From Amaurobius ferox (taxonomy: Eukaryota; Arthropoda; Arachnida; Araneae; Amaurobiidae): DNA of 64,000 nucleotides. Below the pieces are notes generated by a model that saw nothing but the letters and a program-made list of their open reading frames with translations, made no database searches and was not told the DNA's origin. The stretch covers positions 141,176,706 through 141,240,705 of the forward strand of contig OX578134.1 of NCBI GenBank assembly GCA_951213105.1. Direction: 5' to 3'. Position 1 is the first letter of the stretch. Each line of letters begins with the position of its first letter. Position numbers and translations under genes: made by a program. Below are positions 1 to 12,550 of this stretch, in pieces.

Positions 1-200
1 TAAAACAATACGAAAAGTATTTCATTAAAACGCTATCTAGGAAAATCACGTACATGAATGCGTGTACTCTTTCAACGTTTGCCACGCCTGTAATGAAATA
101 TGCATTACATTCATTTGCATGCGACTTCTGTTTTTATGTCCAGCAGAAAGTAGCTCATGACAGCAAGCAGTGAAAGCAGACTTTATAATGGGAATTGTTC
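1..200 (+). repeat. Block F, copy 1 (truncated by window edge)
   Basis: This segment shares a recognisable core (GCCACGCCTGTAATGAAATA near position 80) with the segments near 1850 and 5814, followed by similar text about cell-length spacing further on (ATGCAACTTTTG-like, then a run ending in GTGAAAGC). It is in the same orientation as the other two copies. No open reading frame of note is present. The window begins inside the copy, so its true left end is unknown. I see nothing identifiable between it and the next repeat at 614. Confidence 0.45.
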
Positions 201-613
201 GACACGCTTTTGCTCAGAGACCTACAAATGACCCTCTAAAATCTGTGAAAAAGTTTGTTTTTCTCTCAGTTAGAAAATCTGTAGTTTTTGGATGTCCATT
301 TTGAAAGCAACGATATACTAATTTCGGCGATTCTTGTCCTCCTTTAAGTGATATTTCAGGTATTAAATGAAAATCTTATATAATTGCAAGGGTGTGTGAT
401 AAAATTACATTCAGGAATAATTTGCCATTATATACTTTCTGTTCTTAGAAAATTAAATTATTCATGATAATATAATGCCAAAGCTAACTTCAAGGATAAG
501 TATCATTCTGATACAACGGTACTGGAATTTTTGTATTATCTACAAACTTCCATGATTCCGATAGAGAAAAAAGGCAATAATACATTTAAAGTGATACTTA
601 AAGTGTCTATATT

Positions 614-1305
614 ACTTTTCTTATATACATAATGTATAAGGAAAGTATTGTGACGGGGTCGAAAATTCAAATTCGAGTTTTCGACGGGAGAGCACGTTTC
701 AAGCATTCCTGATCACGAATCGAACATTTTTGAGGTGGTGTCCGTGTGTATGTGTGAATCTGTGGAGACGATATCTCACGAACGAATAGAACGATACGAA
801 TGAAATTTGGAACAAAAATCACAATCCGTAAACACTGGAAGTCTATTGTTTTTATACGCAATTGAATGTTCAGAATTAATTAATGTTCGATAAATTTGGT
901 GACATCAGTCTCGTGAATTTAGCTCGTTCCATTCATGAAAAAGATACTTGGAGTCATACTTTTGTATTTGAACGTCAATAGTCATTTATCTGCTGTAAGA
1001 ATAACTCATTTCTTCGTCCATAACGCTTAGCGAGATTTTGGCGACGAATTTGGTGAAACGTCGCCAACTTGGTCACTTTTTTAATTAACGAAAAACTCGC
1101 CAAATGGATAAAAATGACGCTAAATCAATGATGGCTCATTGATGATGACGATATGGAAAATGACGACTCATTGACGAAAATTCATTATCTTGGATCTTGG
1201 AAAGAATATAAATAACAACTATACAAATAACCTATTTTTTACTGTAAAAGTAGTGAATTCATTGCAATATAATGAAAATCATGTGCTATCCGCATCAGAT
1301 TTTCT
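614..1305 (+). repeat. Non-autonomous element A, copy 1 (internally deleted)
   Basis: This is the first of five copies of a 0.95-kb interspersed element. It opens with ACTTTCC-like sequence inside a palindrome (TTATATACATAATGTATAAG), continues with GACGGGGTCGAAAATTC, a short GT-rich tract and CTGTGGAGACGATATCTCAC, then a segment rich in GCCAACTTGG and GGCGA motifs, and ends in CCGCATCAGATTTTCT. Compared with the copies at 33398 and 39102 it lacks roughly 250 bases after about position 880, so it is internally deleted. It encodes nothing; the minus frame across 667-861 is a shadow of the repeat. Both ends of intact copies carry ATAAGGAAAGT, which suggests a terminal-inverted-repeat element, but I cannot assign the superfamily. 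Confidence 0.8.
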
Positions 1306-1679
1306 ATGAATGCATTCAGGAGGGTGCACAGATATTATTTATTTAGGAAAATTTATTTAGTGAAATATTCTGAATAAAATTAAAATTAACAACCCTTTTT
1401 ATTTACAATGTTACTTCTACGTACAATTAAAAGTCTAAATTAAATATGCAGAGTGTTTACTGAAAGTTAACACATATAATTTTAATAATTTTATGTATAT
1501 CTCGTGGAGGCAGATTTCTAAACTACGCGTATGAAAGTCGGTATAAAATCAGAACAGTTTCTTTAGAAAACAAAATTTCCAAACTGTAAGAACACGTGAA
1601 ATACTTATGTCCCATATACTTATTTATATAAAATTACTTTTTACTTTGAATGCGTTATGTCAAGTACATGTCAACATCT
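1306..1679. other. AT-rich DNA, nothing recognised
   Basis: I see no open frame, RNA gene or repeat in this stretch beyond general AT richness. Confidence 0.5.
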
Positions 1680-2290
1680 ATAAAAAATAGTTTTATTCAC
1701 TACAGGAAATAACAAATATCATATTTCTGTTTTGAAAAGTAAGGTTTTTTAAATTTCCTAACATAAAGTCAATGAAAAATCATATATTAATGAGTTGCTA
1801 CTGTAACTAATGGAGCAAATGCATCACTACTTGATAAAACAATCATGCTGCCATTCCTGTAATGAAATATTCATTACTATCATTTACATACCACTTATGT
1901 CTTTATATCTATCAAAAATCATCTCATGATAGCGAACAATGAAAGTAAACCGTAGAAGGAAATGTTAAACAGTACTTTTCTTTTACTTCCACACGTATAA
2001 GTAATCGTCTATGAGCACCGACAAATATATTTTTTACATCCGTCATTTTAGGATACAGCAGTGTTTACATTTCAGCCTTCTTTGTCTTAATGAAAGAGTA
2101 AATTTATGTCCAAAATAAAAGGTCTTGTTACTGCAAAGGATCGTGACAAAATAAGTGAGATAGAATACATTTATTCATTTAGCTAGTCCATCTATGAATA
2201 ATACATTAACATCTTAAGACGTTTAGAATTCGTAAAAAAGATAAATAAATAATGCCTACCAACATAATTAAAAACCTAAAAAATTCCTTC
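1680..2290 (+). repeat. Block F, copy 2
   Basis: It aligns by eye with 5640-6290: a CTACAGGAAATAAC or CTACAGAAAATTAC start, then GCCATTCCTGTAATGAAATA, a GTCATTTTAGGA segment followed by ACA.TGTTTACATTT, and TACATTTATTCATTTAGCT near the end. Divergence is high, so the duplication is old. The shared GTCATTTTAG looks like a splice acceptor, but the frames downstream are closed in both copies. Confidence 0.5.
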
Positions 2291-3234
2291 AATTTATTAT
2301 TAATTTATCAATTTTTTTTTATTTTCAATTTTTATTATCACAAATTTCTTTCATTCTTTATTTTGCTAAATTTCACTTTTAGTAACTGAGATTCTGTAAA
2401 TATCCAAGTTTATTAAATTAATAAATACTATATGTAATGCAGTCTGCGTATAATGCAGACTGTGTTTGTTTTATTTTATAAGAAATATTTTAGAGCAACA
2501 CTTTAAGAAGAAAAATATGAAACTTTCACAATTATTTTAGCACAACACTTAAAGAAGAAAAATATGAACCTTTCACAGTTATCTGTCCAATCATCCAAAT
2601 TTTTTAAATTAAGTACAATTAGGGCTTAAATTATTAAATTGGATATTTGTAGCTTGCTCTGAATGTGGTGTTTCTATAATTTTTATATCAAAAATGAATA
2701 TATTTTAAAATTTAATAGTTTTTGTGTATTTAATGGTTATTTAAAAAATACTCAAATAATAAAAATTCTTGAATCTTAAATATTATTTTATCCTTTAAAA
2801 TGTTTTGCGTTAAATTAGAGACATTTCTTAATATATTTTAAACAAGAAAGATCAATCATGCATAAGCATTGATTATGAAACACTTTCCAACTGAAATGCA
2901 ACTTCATTTAAATTTTTTAAAATGTGTTACATTCAGTGGTGATATCTTTTACATTATCACAGTACTACAGTAATTTATTACACTTAAATATTTAAAAGTG
3001 TATGGAAATATAAATCATATGATTCTCTATGCAAAATCAATGAATATTTCATTCCTATAACTTGTATTCCAGACTCCAAAGCCAAATAATTTTGTGTGGA
3101 AAAAATTCAGCAATTCTTATGTAACTCACCTTACAATCGCTTGAGATTTTTGCATTCTGCATAAGTTAAAATTAGGTTTCGTTGAAGAAATAATAAAAGT
3201 TTAGGGATCATTTAAAATCACAACTATTGTAATT
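2291..3234. other. AT-rich DNA with a 47-bp direct duplication
   Basis: The only structure I see is a tandem pair of about 47 bp at 2488-2581, with the shared core AAGAAGAAAAATATGAA followed by CTTTCACA. The rest is low-complexity AT-rich sequence without open frames. Confidence 0.6.
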
Positions 3235-3850
3235 GCATAGGCACAGGAATTAGACACACAGATAATACACAGATACACAGATAATATATGCGTGTTTGTG
3301 TGTGTGTGTGTGTGTATGTATTCAAAGTATTGGAATCGTGCCGAAGATCGGAACTCGAATTTTCGAAGGATCTACACGTTTTGGGACTTCTAGAACACGA
3401 AATATCTATTTTTAGGAAGACGTCTGTGTGTGTAAGGGTGTATTTGTGTATGTTTCTGTGCGTCTGTGAGGATATTACATCCACTCTAATTGAAAAACTA
3501 ATGGACCGAATTTCATAAAATTTGGTAGGTATGTTTTTTGTGGGAAATCCTGATGTTCATTAGATTATAGTACGATTCGTAATAAAAGAATCTCCCTTCT
3601 TTGCGATATGGCCGGCAGAAATTGCCTTTATCCACTCTAGCTAAAAACTAATGGAACAAATTTAACAAAATTTGGTGTATAATATTTCAATGACCTACAA
3701 GTAATTTATATACCAAATATAACAAAATTTGGAATATAAATCATTTGTAGGTAATTCTAGTACGATTCGGGTAAAAGGAACGAGCTATTTTTGCGAAATG
3801 GCCCGCAAAAATCGTTAAATATAAAAATAAAAGACTACGTGTGCTCAATT
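3235..3850 (+). repeat. Microsatellite-bearing interspersed repeat (family B)
   Basis: A GT microsatellite at about 3294-3318 precedes a non-coding body with two internal direct copies of a motif, CATCCACTCTA then AAAACTAATGGA then AAAATTTGGT, at about 3478-3525 and 3632-3680. Each is followed by a TTTGCGA(T/A)ATGGCC motif. The plan (GT tract, then degenerate direct repeats reading like 'aaaatttggt') resembles element A in style but is not the same sequence. The open frames on both strands here are translations of the repeat and of GT runs. Confidence 0.6.
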
Positions 3851-4904
3851 ATATCAATTAAATTCCTATTTTATACGTGATTTTTGACAACAAAAAGAAT
3901 AAGACTAACCACATTACTCTAAGACTAGCCGTTCTTGAAATATTCTAGTTTTTTCGCGTTTTCGCTACGCCACTTTTGAAAATAAGTCTAGCCATCTATT
4001 GAGAACCGAATTTAAGTTTAACGTGCAAATTCAATGTCATTTGAAATACTTATGGCTGTTATTTTATGCAGATAAACTCAAATTATTATTGAAGAAATAA
4101 AGAGAACGTGAATATGAATCTGCAGGGAAAGACATGTGCTGCCCACTTCAGAATTTTTAACAAAATTAAAACAATGATTTATAGAAGTGAACGGGGATTA
4201 TTCGCAGGTCATTTCGAATAAAATGTATGATCTATATTTAAAGATCCACCAAATTTTTGTAGAATAAAATGTTCAACAAATTTAAGCTGTGTACCAAATT
4301 TTAATTCTCTAGGACGTAGTAGGAAAGAGCATTAAAATGCCTTGAAATAAGTATATCATGAAGAGTTATATAAAATTAAAAAAAAAAATTTGAAAAATTG
4401 TTATCTACCAAATTAATTTTAAAATGGGAAGCCTCTCTCATATACAAAATGATTAAATTCTTGGAAAGATATTTATTATACAATATATCTCTTTTTCTTT
4501 CTGGAGGATATCCCAAAAGTCAGAATTTAATTGAATTTGTTTTTCCCTATATTAAATAATTTTTAATTAAAAAACTACTTAACATATTATACTGAATTTT
4601 TTTTTTATATTTTATGGGATAATGTGAATGTTTCCTAAAAATTTCGAAACAATTTGTAAATTCTAAATTTGCTTAAAAAATGTTTGAAAAATTAGGTCCC
4701 ATGGAGTTCAATGTATTTCATTTTTTCAACCCGGGTTCAATAAAAAACTAATTGGGTGGTATTATTTATTTATATTCCCATAGGTCCCACAGACCGTCTG
4801 AAAAACATACTAAAATTTCATTTTGATAAAGTCATTTTTACGGCAGTTATCGTGCTAACGGACTGACAGACAGACAGACATACAGACAGACAGAATGAAC
4901 AAAG
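3851..4904. repeat. Old non-coding repeat ending in a CAGA-rich tract
   Basis: No coding frame is visible. The last 250 bases (GTCCCATGGAG, then TTTCATTTTGATAAAGTCATT, then CAGTTATCGTGCTAACGGA and a CAGACAGACA tract) have the look of the 3-prime end of an interspersed repeat. A SINE is inserted directly into its tail at 4905-5213. The identity of the host repeat is unresolved. Confidence 0.4.
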
Positions 4905-4916
4905 TCATAAACACTT

Positions 4917-5201
4917 GTTGTTGTTGTTGCTTATAACCTCCTGTTTCGGTGGAACCACAAACAGGACCAGTGATGCCAGAAGACGGACAAAGAATGACAC
5001 AAGACAAGATTACAAAGTTTATTAACACAAACAACATCACTGAAGAAGGTCAAGGGGGGGTGCAGCTTCTCATTTAGCGAGGACCCAGAGGGCGGAAGAT
5101 TGCCTTCATCCTCAAGAAAACAACCATGCCTTACTCGGGATTCGAACCCAAGCCCACTAGACAGCAGTCGGAGACGCTATCCACTTCATCGGCTGGGCGG
5201 C
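4917..5201 (-). mobile_element. tRNA-derived SINE with exact target duplication
   Basis: On the minus strand the element starts at 5201 with a tRNA-like head. An A-box-like AAGTGGATAGCG is followed by a perfect B box, GGGTTCGAATCCC, at about 5139-5151. A 200-base body follows, and the element ends in AAGCAACAACAACAAC at 4917. It is flanked by the identical 12-mer TCATAAACACTT at 4905-4916 and 5202-5213, which is the signature of target-primed retrotransposition. The minus frame across 4855-5040 is only a translation of the SINE. It interrupts the tail of the repeat described just upstream. Confidence 0.9.
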
Positions 5202-5213
5202 TCATAAACACTT

Positions 5214-5639
5214 TTCAAAAACAGATATCAGGAGATGTATAATCATACAGAGGGTACGTAATAATAAATGATGTATGTAATCAGAAAATATATCTGATAT
5301 TCACACACGACTTGAATATTAGAATAAAATCGCTGCGGTGTGAAAGGTAAAGTAACGGCACCAAGCGCACATTGCATACCAGTACAAATTTTACATTATA
5401 TATGTATAACACAAAAATGGTAAATATATTTTTTAAATTAACATCTACGAATATAGCCACATGATCCGCTGATACAATTCTAATACAAATACCAGGGCCT
5501 ATTTGTAGTAAACGAAACTTTTAACTACCAGAATCAGTGTATAAAATAAAATTAAAAATGTTTATATTCAGCTCAATTCTTGTATTTCTAGTTTCATTTA
5601 CTATACAACTACATGCCACATATCAGAACTTAACAACGG
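5214..5639. other. AT-rich DNA, nothing recognised
   Basis: No open frame, RNA gene or clear repeat is visible. Confidence 0.5.
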
Positions 5640-6290
5640 ACCAATGAAAGACAATTTTATTAGCTACAGAAAATTACAATAGAAAAAAACAAAAGAAAAA
5701 CGCATATGAAATTTCCGCAAACTAAAAAGAGAATGTGTCCAACATAAAGATAATGAAGAAATATTTAATTTAAACGTTAATAATAAAATTAAGTGATATT
5801 ATGCATATACGATTGCCACGCCTATGAAGAAATACACATTATTTTCATTTGCATGCAACTTTTGACTTCACCTTACTTTCACTCAAAAGGGACATGAAAG
5901 CAAATAATGAAAGAGCAATCCTTAATAAGAATATAACCACTTCTTTTCACTCCTTATTTGATAATTGTAATTATATAAGCTCTTTAAATTTCTTTTTTCA
6001 TGTGTCATTTTAGGAAGCTACAATGTACACATTTGAACCTTTTTTCCTTACGAAACCGTTATTTCGCGCGAACAATGACAGTTCTGTGCGACTGTAAAGG
6101 TCCGCGATAAGATTTGAGAGATACAATATATTTATTCATTAGCTCGATTTGCTTTTATGCATAATTCATTAACTTCATAAGATATTTTCTGTTCGCAGAG
6201 AGAATCTTGAATAATGCATAGGCTTGTAATGTAGAACCTGAAAGTAAAAATATCTAGAATTCATTAAATGCCTTTTATTTGCCAAGCTTT
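5640..6290 (+). repeat. Block F, copy 3
   Basis: It is the best preserved partner of 1680-2290. Shared landmarks are the CTACAG start, GCCACGCCTAT near 5814, GTGTCATTTTAGGA near 6002, a GGTCCGCGATAAGATTTGAGAG versus GGATCGTGACAAAATAAGTGAG segment, and TATTTATTCATTAGCT. Orientation is the same. Neither copy is open in any frame across the block. Confidence 0.5.
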
Positions 6291-6549
6291 TTAGAATAAG
6301 TAAATGCTTTTATTTATTTCCAAATTATTATGAACTGAATTATGCTGTAAATGACGTAATGACTGTATTGTTGTTTAATTCCGCAACTGTGTGGTTGACT
6401 CCTTATTAAATAGCAATGATGTATTTTTTTATTTTTAGTATAACCAATATTAAGACGAGTTAAATATTTTTCCATAATTATTTCATGCTTTAGTAATCCG
6501 ACCACGAATATTTGAATTCACATATATGAGATGTGAATATGTGAGATCT

Positions 6550-6775
6550 ATTTCTAGCACGCTGACCCAAAGGTCAACCAAAACCATAAATTTAGGGGCG
6601 TCGAGACAGAGGGGTCGAACGAATCTACGAATAAGGTGAAGCAACGACATTGGGTAAAAGGTTGACCAATTGAGAATATGCTTGTAGTGTCAACCTGAAG
6701 GCGGCCAATAGGAGATACAGAACTCGCGCGAAAGATAAATAATTGGAGGGTTATCTGCGGCAAACAACGCAATGT
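6550..6775. other. GC-elevated patch of unknown origin
   Basis: This patch is clearly richer in G+C than its surroundings (GGGGCGTCGAGACAGAGGGG, GGCGGCCAATAGGAG). A 72-codon minus frame covers it, but its composition is unlike a conserved protein and I recognise no motif. A fragment of an LTR or another mobile element is the most likely explanation. Flanking DNA at 6291-6549 and 6776-7489 shows nothing I can name. Confidence 0.3.
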
Positions 6776-7489
6776 ATAATTTAATAATGATTTCCAATAA
6801 TACTACCAATTTATGGCCATGTATATTAAGCATAATTTAACAATTTAGCAGTATTATATTAAATAATATTATTAACTTTGTTTTTGTGCATCACAGAATA
6901 TGTTGTTATGTACCATTTCCATGAATAACTTTCATCATAAATACATACATTTTTACTTTAATATACACATATTTACATCAAAATATCATAGACAGTTAAC
7001 CAGATGTTATAGTTTAAAAATTAAAAAATATATATACTGTAATAGGGAAATTAGTTTTCAACACTGATGGATCGTAAAACAAAGTCGATTGATCCGAAAT
7101 TAAAGTCATCATTTTTAGACATGAACAACTTTGGTCTTGTATCGAGATGGCGCAAACCATTTTGAAAGCTCATAATTATTTTGGGAAGAATATCTCGTTT
7201 CTTACATTTGTCGGGGAATTTTCTTACGGTAAAGTAGTGTATTTGTGAGATTTCATTAGTTTTGGTAGAAATATTTAAGACATAAATGATTAAGACATAT
7301 ATATAAGACATAAATAATATAAAAGTCCTTGTAGATTGTACTTTTTTACCAATCACCGTTTATTCATCGTGTTTATTTTCAATTATTAACATACTAAATC
7401 ACATTTATCTTCTAGTTTTAAAAGATAAATATGTACTTCTCACCAGAATGTGAACCTTTATATTATTTAAAATCCGTTTAGTAGTTATG

Positions 7490-8220
7490 TCTGTAGGCAG
7501 AACAATTGGCTGCAGAACATAGGAAGTGCAATCGGCTTCAAAATATCGTCGAAGCACAAGCGAGTAGTCAGATTGGCTTTGAGAAAAGCGGAATTTGTCA
7601 CTAAAGACAAAATGCCTTCATTCGAACACTGTCTAAGCTGACTGAGCCCGACGCCAATCTAGACGCCTCTGCCTATGTTGAGGGATCAGTTGTAGACACC
7701 TATGTGGATGCCGACACCTAATTCCACCTTCTGACATTCGTCTCCGAATAGTATTCTTTGATATAGAGTGTATGGAGGATGGCAAATGGCTTCAAATAGC
7801 TGATAGAGACGCCATTGGTGTGCACGTGGCTTCTGATCTGACTGCACGATCCTTTCGATGACTGGGCATCTTGAGTCTATCCGACGATCACATGTGCCTT
7901 CTAGAGTCCACTATTGTCAACACCGAACAACTACCATATCGCTTCGCCCAAGATGGCGACTGAACTGTTTGTTGGACGAACAATCTTCTCTTAGGCCTAT
8001 GATGTGACTTCTCTCTAAATCCGATAATTGTTCGTAACGTTGCCGAGTACGTCTCAAAGGAATCTTTGAAACACACTCTCAAAAGCATCTTTGGCACGCA
8101 CCTTTCAATATCAAAGAGGAAAATCCATTTCCATCTGTCTGTAATTTCGATCAACAGTCGTTTAAAATGTTGCACGATTCGTCGTTATCATTGGCGTTGC
8201 ATAAACTCTATAACATCGTT
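7490..8220 (-). pseudogene. Decayed Tc1-like transposase
   Basis: Reading the minus strand from 8220 downwards gives, across shifting frames, the landmarks of a Tc1-family transposase. First is a helix-turn-helix-like region with IIGFRE and QQTVQS near 8030-7960. Next is a linker ending LIPQHRQRRLDWRRAQS near 7690-7640. Then comes HFVFSDKFRFSQSQ near 7620-7580, in which FSD carries the first catalytic aspartate of the DDE triad and is normally followed by ESRF. A C-terminal stretch LRRYFEADC follows. Several stops and frameshifts interrupt it, and the second half of the catalytic domain is missing, so it is not functional. G+C is higher than in the flanks, as expected for a transposon coding region. 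The 95-codon minus frame at 7888-8175 covers only part of it and starts upstream of conserved sequence. Confidence 0.72.
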
Positions 8221-8329
8221 TGCGCTGGCAGTTTGACTATTTACATAACTCTTAAAACGACATTTGCATTCCGAGTTTCGCGGCTATAGCTCAATTTTTT
8301 ATGAGCACATACATTTTTTTTTCAACAGA

Positions 8330-8830
8330 ATGTACTACAAATAACATCAAATGTTCAAATAAACTCTAGCATTATGTTAATTGCCACAGCACTACAACGT
8401 AATTGTCTTTTCAAAGCAGAGGACAGACCATTTTTCATCTAATTACATGCATTGGTGGATTTAGTTTTCAGGTTTTAATTGGCATCAACCTTTTCTGCCT
8501 TAATATTTGTTCCGCTTGGAAGTAACACCATACATTTAGAAACAAAAGCTTTTGGATGCTTTCTAACTTTTCCTTTATAAATTCTTTAAATAGTTGTGTT
8601 ATCACAAATTATCTCACTTTCAAGAAAATGTTAAATAAGCTTTATAAAATACAAAGTCTATATAAAATATATAGCTTTATAAAATACAAAGTCCATATAA
8701 AATATATAGCTTTATAAAATACAAAGTCTACAATTTGTCATACAATGTAAGTGCATGGTTTCCCATGAAATTATTTTCATTTGAATCAAGTGTAATTTTT
8801 ATGTTGAACTTAATGTTTTAAAAATTTTAT
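8330..8830 (+). repeat. Block C, copy 1
   Basis: Shared landmarks with the other C copies are GTAATTGTCTTTTCAAAGCA, then AGACCATTTTTCATCT, then TTAGAAACAAAAG, then ATCACAAATTATCTC, then AAGTGCATGGTTTCCCATG near 8749. It is closest to copy 2 at 9900-10340. A recent 35-bp tandem array at 8638-8733 lies inside it. Confidence 0.5.
8638..8733 (+). repeat. 35-bp tandem repeat, about 2.7 units
   Basis: Units begin with AGCTTTATAAAATACAAAGT at 8638, 8673 and 8708. They differ at only one or two positions, so the expansion is recent. Confidence 0.9.
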
Positions 8831-9899
8831 TAAAATCTAGAAAATGTACCGACGTTGACCGCATTTGAGATGAACACCTTTGCTTAAAATTACGTCAAAA
8901 CTGATAGCGAAGTCTCGAAAGCCAGAGAATGCTTCAACAATACTCCCGCTTATGACAACAACAACAAAACAGCTACGCCAATGGTGTTAAAACGGAAACT
9001 CAGCAACAATATTTTCAATCGCTAGGGAACCAATTTGTACAAAAATCGCACAAAATGGCTTCAACATTTAATCATTCGCTTCAACATTCGCTTCAACATT
9101 TAATAACTAAAACCCTAATTTGAGTCGATATTTGAACATTTTATTAATATTTGAAATATATCGATAAGGTGTTTCTTTTCAGGAGCCAAGGTACCCATGT
9201 ACCAAATTTCATGGACGTTCTACGCGTAGGCGTTTCTCTATAGAGAACAAAAACAGACACACATATGCACAGATTTCGTTTATTGTTATAGAAGCTTTAA
9301 GACACTTCGAAATGATTTTCAATAACAATCCCATTGCATCATAATTTTAAAAAGTTGGAATCTCCGAATATCGCATTTTGGAATTTGCGTTCGTCTCTCA
9401 CTGATATGACGATATGAGACACTGCAAACATAAGTTCAATGAAAAATTGACTTTGTGGTTTTATTACATACATACACAGTGCATTATTTATTTATTTATT
9501 TTTACATTGTCTGTTATTAACAAGACGTAACAGTAGTAACATTGTATATTGTTATTACAACGGCAATCAATGAAACAAAGGAAGTCAGTATTAAAAGTGT
9601 TAAAACAATTTCCGAATGCATGTGTTTCACACACGTAAATTGTTTGAAATGCTAAGTCTATATTTGAAATGTAACTGTAAATATAAATATTATTCAATTA
9701 ACAAATATACAGATATAATTAAATAAATATTGCTCGCTGAAAAGAAGCATATTTGAATAAAATCTGCTTTATAATAAAACATGTTTCTTTTGACCCCTAA
9801 AGAAGTTAAACATATATGGCTTCTGTAAAAAAAATCTGAAGGAAAAGTTTTGTTGTTATGAGACAAAAGAGAATCTATTAAAATTCGCTTTAAAATTTC
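8831..9899. other. AT-rich DNA with a repeat-tail fragment at 9140-9290
   Basis: The segment around 9190-9290 (CCAAATTTCATGGACGTTCT, then CGCGTAGGCGTTTCTCTATA, then AACAAAAACAGACACACA) has the look of the 3-prime tail of an interspersed repeat. Near 9060-9105 the motif CGCTTCAACATT is repeated three times. Nothing else is recognised. Confidence 0.4.
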
Positions 9900-10340
9900 A
9901 AATAAAATCTCGTGTTATGTTAATACTACAATACTACATTTCAGTTGTATTTTCAAAACAGATATTACACCATTCTTCATCTATCTATATGCATTAGTGA
10001 ATTTAGACATCAGATTTTAATTAATTTCGTCTTCTTCTGGCTTAATATTTCATCCGCTTGGAGATACTCGCAAGTGTTTAGAAACAAAAAGAAATAGGGG
10101 GTGTCTTAAGTTTTTATTCAGAAATTCTTTAGATAGTTTTTGTTATCACAAATTGTCTCGCATTTCAGAAACTGTTGAAATGGGAGGAAGAAGAAAGTAA
10201 CATACTAAGCCTAAACGCTTTAGTTTTACAGATTGCCAGAGAACACAAGTGCTTACTTTCCCATGGAATTCTTTTCGAGGCAAATACAGGATTTAACAGT
10301 TTACTATAACGAATAAAGGCTGTAAAGGGAAAATAGTTTG
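9900..10340 (+). repeat. Block C, copy 2
   Basis: It matches copy 1 through TTGTATTTTCAAAACAGA, CCATTCTTCATCTA, GGCTTAATATTTCATCCGC, CAAGTGTTTAGAAACAAAA and CAAGTGCTTACTTTCCCATGG near 10243. The 60-codon minus frame here is incidental. Confidence 0.5.
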
Positions 10341-10628
10341 AGAACATTTTTCTTTCATTAGTTTTGTATCAATTTTGGATTTTTTTACACGGAAATTGAA
10401 TTACTCAAAGCAATACTTTCAACCACAGAATATAATTCAGGTACCAGTTTATATTTGAGAACATCTCCTCTATTATATTATGCGCAATAGTGCATGTTTT
10501 CCTATACGTGTATTTTGCAAAAGTCAAAACCAGTTTTATAAAGCTGAAGGAACTATATTGCAAAGTGATATATACTGATAAAATCTTTTTGAATTTTACA
10601 ATTTAAAAAACGTTAAACACACACAGAG

Positions 10629-10956
<328 letters not shown>

Positions 10957-12550
10957 TCTACATAATGTTTCTAGCTATTAACATTCTAGATGTCATATCA
11001 ATATATCTAGTTAAAATGAAATATTTAATAATATCCTTCTGCCTTTTATCCCATTAAACCATACGTGTGTTATGAACAGATATAATGGAACATTTCGTTT
11101 TAAGTGTGAACATATTAACTTCAGGGTTTTGCACTTAAATTAACATAGAATACTTGCGAACAACTTAATGATTTTAAATTTTGTCTTGACTGTGTACGTT
11201 ATCTAAATAATATACACAATAAACTATACTAGTTAAATGTTTATTTCAAAGATAAGTTTCATGTTTGGTAGTAAAACTAAGTGCAATTAAACACAGTTAA
11301 AATTTATAATTATGGTGCTCAACTTAAAAAATATATATGTTATATATTTATTAGCTGCTACAATGGAAAATAAGTATACTAGCAAGTAATCTACAGTGGC
11401 GTATTTGACATCTCAAAATTAAATGTTACAAAAAAAAAATCTGAAATTATTTTTGTGCTTTATTTTAAATTTAACATTGCATTTTTTACAACAATTGATT
11501 AAAATATGTTTAAATTACACATCGTTTTATCTATTCGATTGACAGTTAGTTATCTGCGAATTTGCATATTCTTACATATTTTATAACAGATGCATTTTCA
11601 AAGGAATAAGACTGTGCATTCTTCATCTTATCCTAATAGCTTAGCACAGTGAAAATGATTAATTATTTGATGGAAGGAACTTTACTAAGAAAGCCAATAT
11701 TCCTCGCAGAACATTACGATACATTGATAAAAACATATCGTTACAGTTGTATAGTAATGATTCAAAACCATATCGTTTAGCAGGCATATCCTGTATCTAG
11801 CATATTCAAGTTCAGAACCATTGAATTAGTTTTAATTATATTAATTTTACTTTATAATTAGTAAAATTTTAAATTACACCTATTTGATAGCTGAAAGGTT
11901 TAAAGAAAGTATTTTCTATTGCTCTCTCGACTGCCGGTTTGTTGATGAGTATCCAATGTACGGGCGTGGGTGCTGTGGTGTCCGTTTAGGGTAGGATATG
12001 ATCAGTTTCCCGTGGTATGCTAGGACAACGTTATGTAACGGGAAAATGGTTAACGATTCCCCTGCAAAATATGGTTCAATGATTAAGCAATCAAACGCCC
12101 GGCCATTAAATAAAAATTAATTTTACATAGCTGCTTGTTGATTTACTTTGAAGGAAGGAAGCTAAGACATGTTTTTAGTGTATGATTAAGCATAATAATG
12201 TTGACTACCTTTATGTTCGCATAAAACTATTTGAAACTAGCTTAATGTTTTGGATATTGAGATAACTATAAGTTAAATGAATACTCGTAAAAAATAAAAT
12301 TACAAATTGATAGTTCGTAAATAAAGTGACATGTTGGTGATATATATTTCCATTTGAAGATAAAGGTGTCTTATTGGAACACGAATCTCAGGATCAAATT
12401 TCATGTTCTGTGCTCTCAAAGTAGCTTAAAGTAACTTGATCTCAATGTAAACTATTTACATAGGAACATTTCATAGGAGCCATTTTGGCTAAAAAATTTC
12501 GAGTACTCCCCATATGTCCAGAAATATAACACCGAATTATAATAATACAC
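10957..12550. other. AT-rich DNA with a GC-elevated patch at 11925-12090
   Basis: I see no gene. The patch at 11925-12090 (GACTGCCGGTTTGTTGATGA, GGGCGTGGGTGCTGTGGTGT) stands out by composition only. It could be a mobile-element remnant. Confidence 0.4.
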
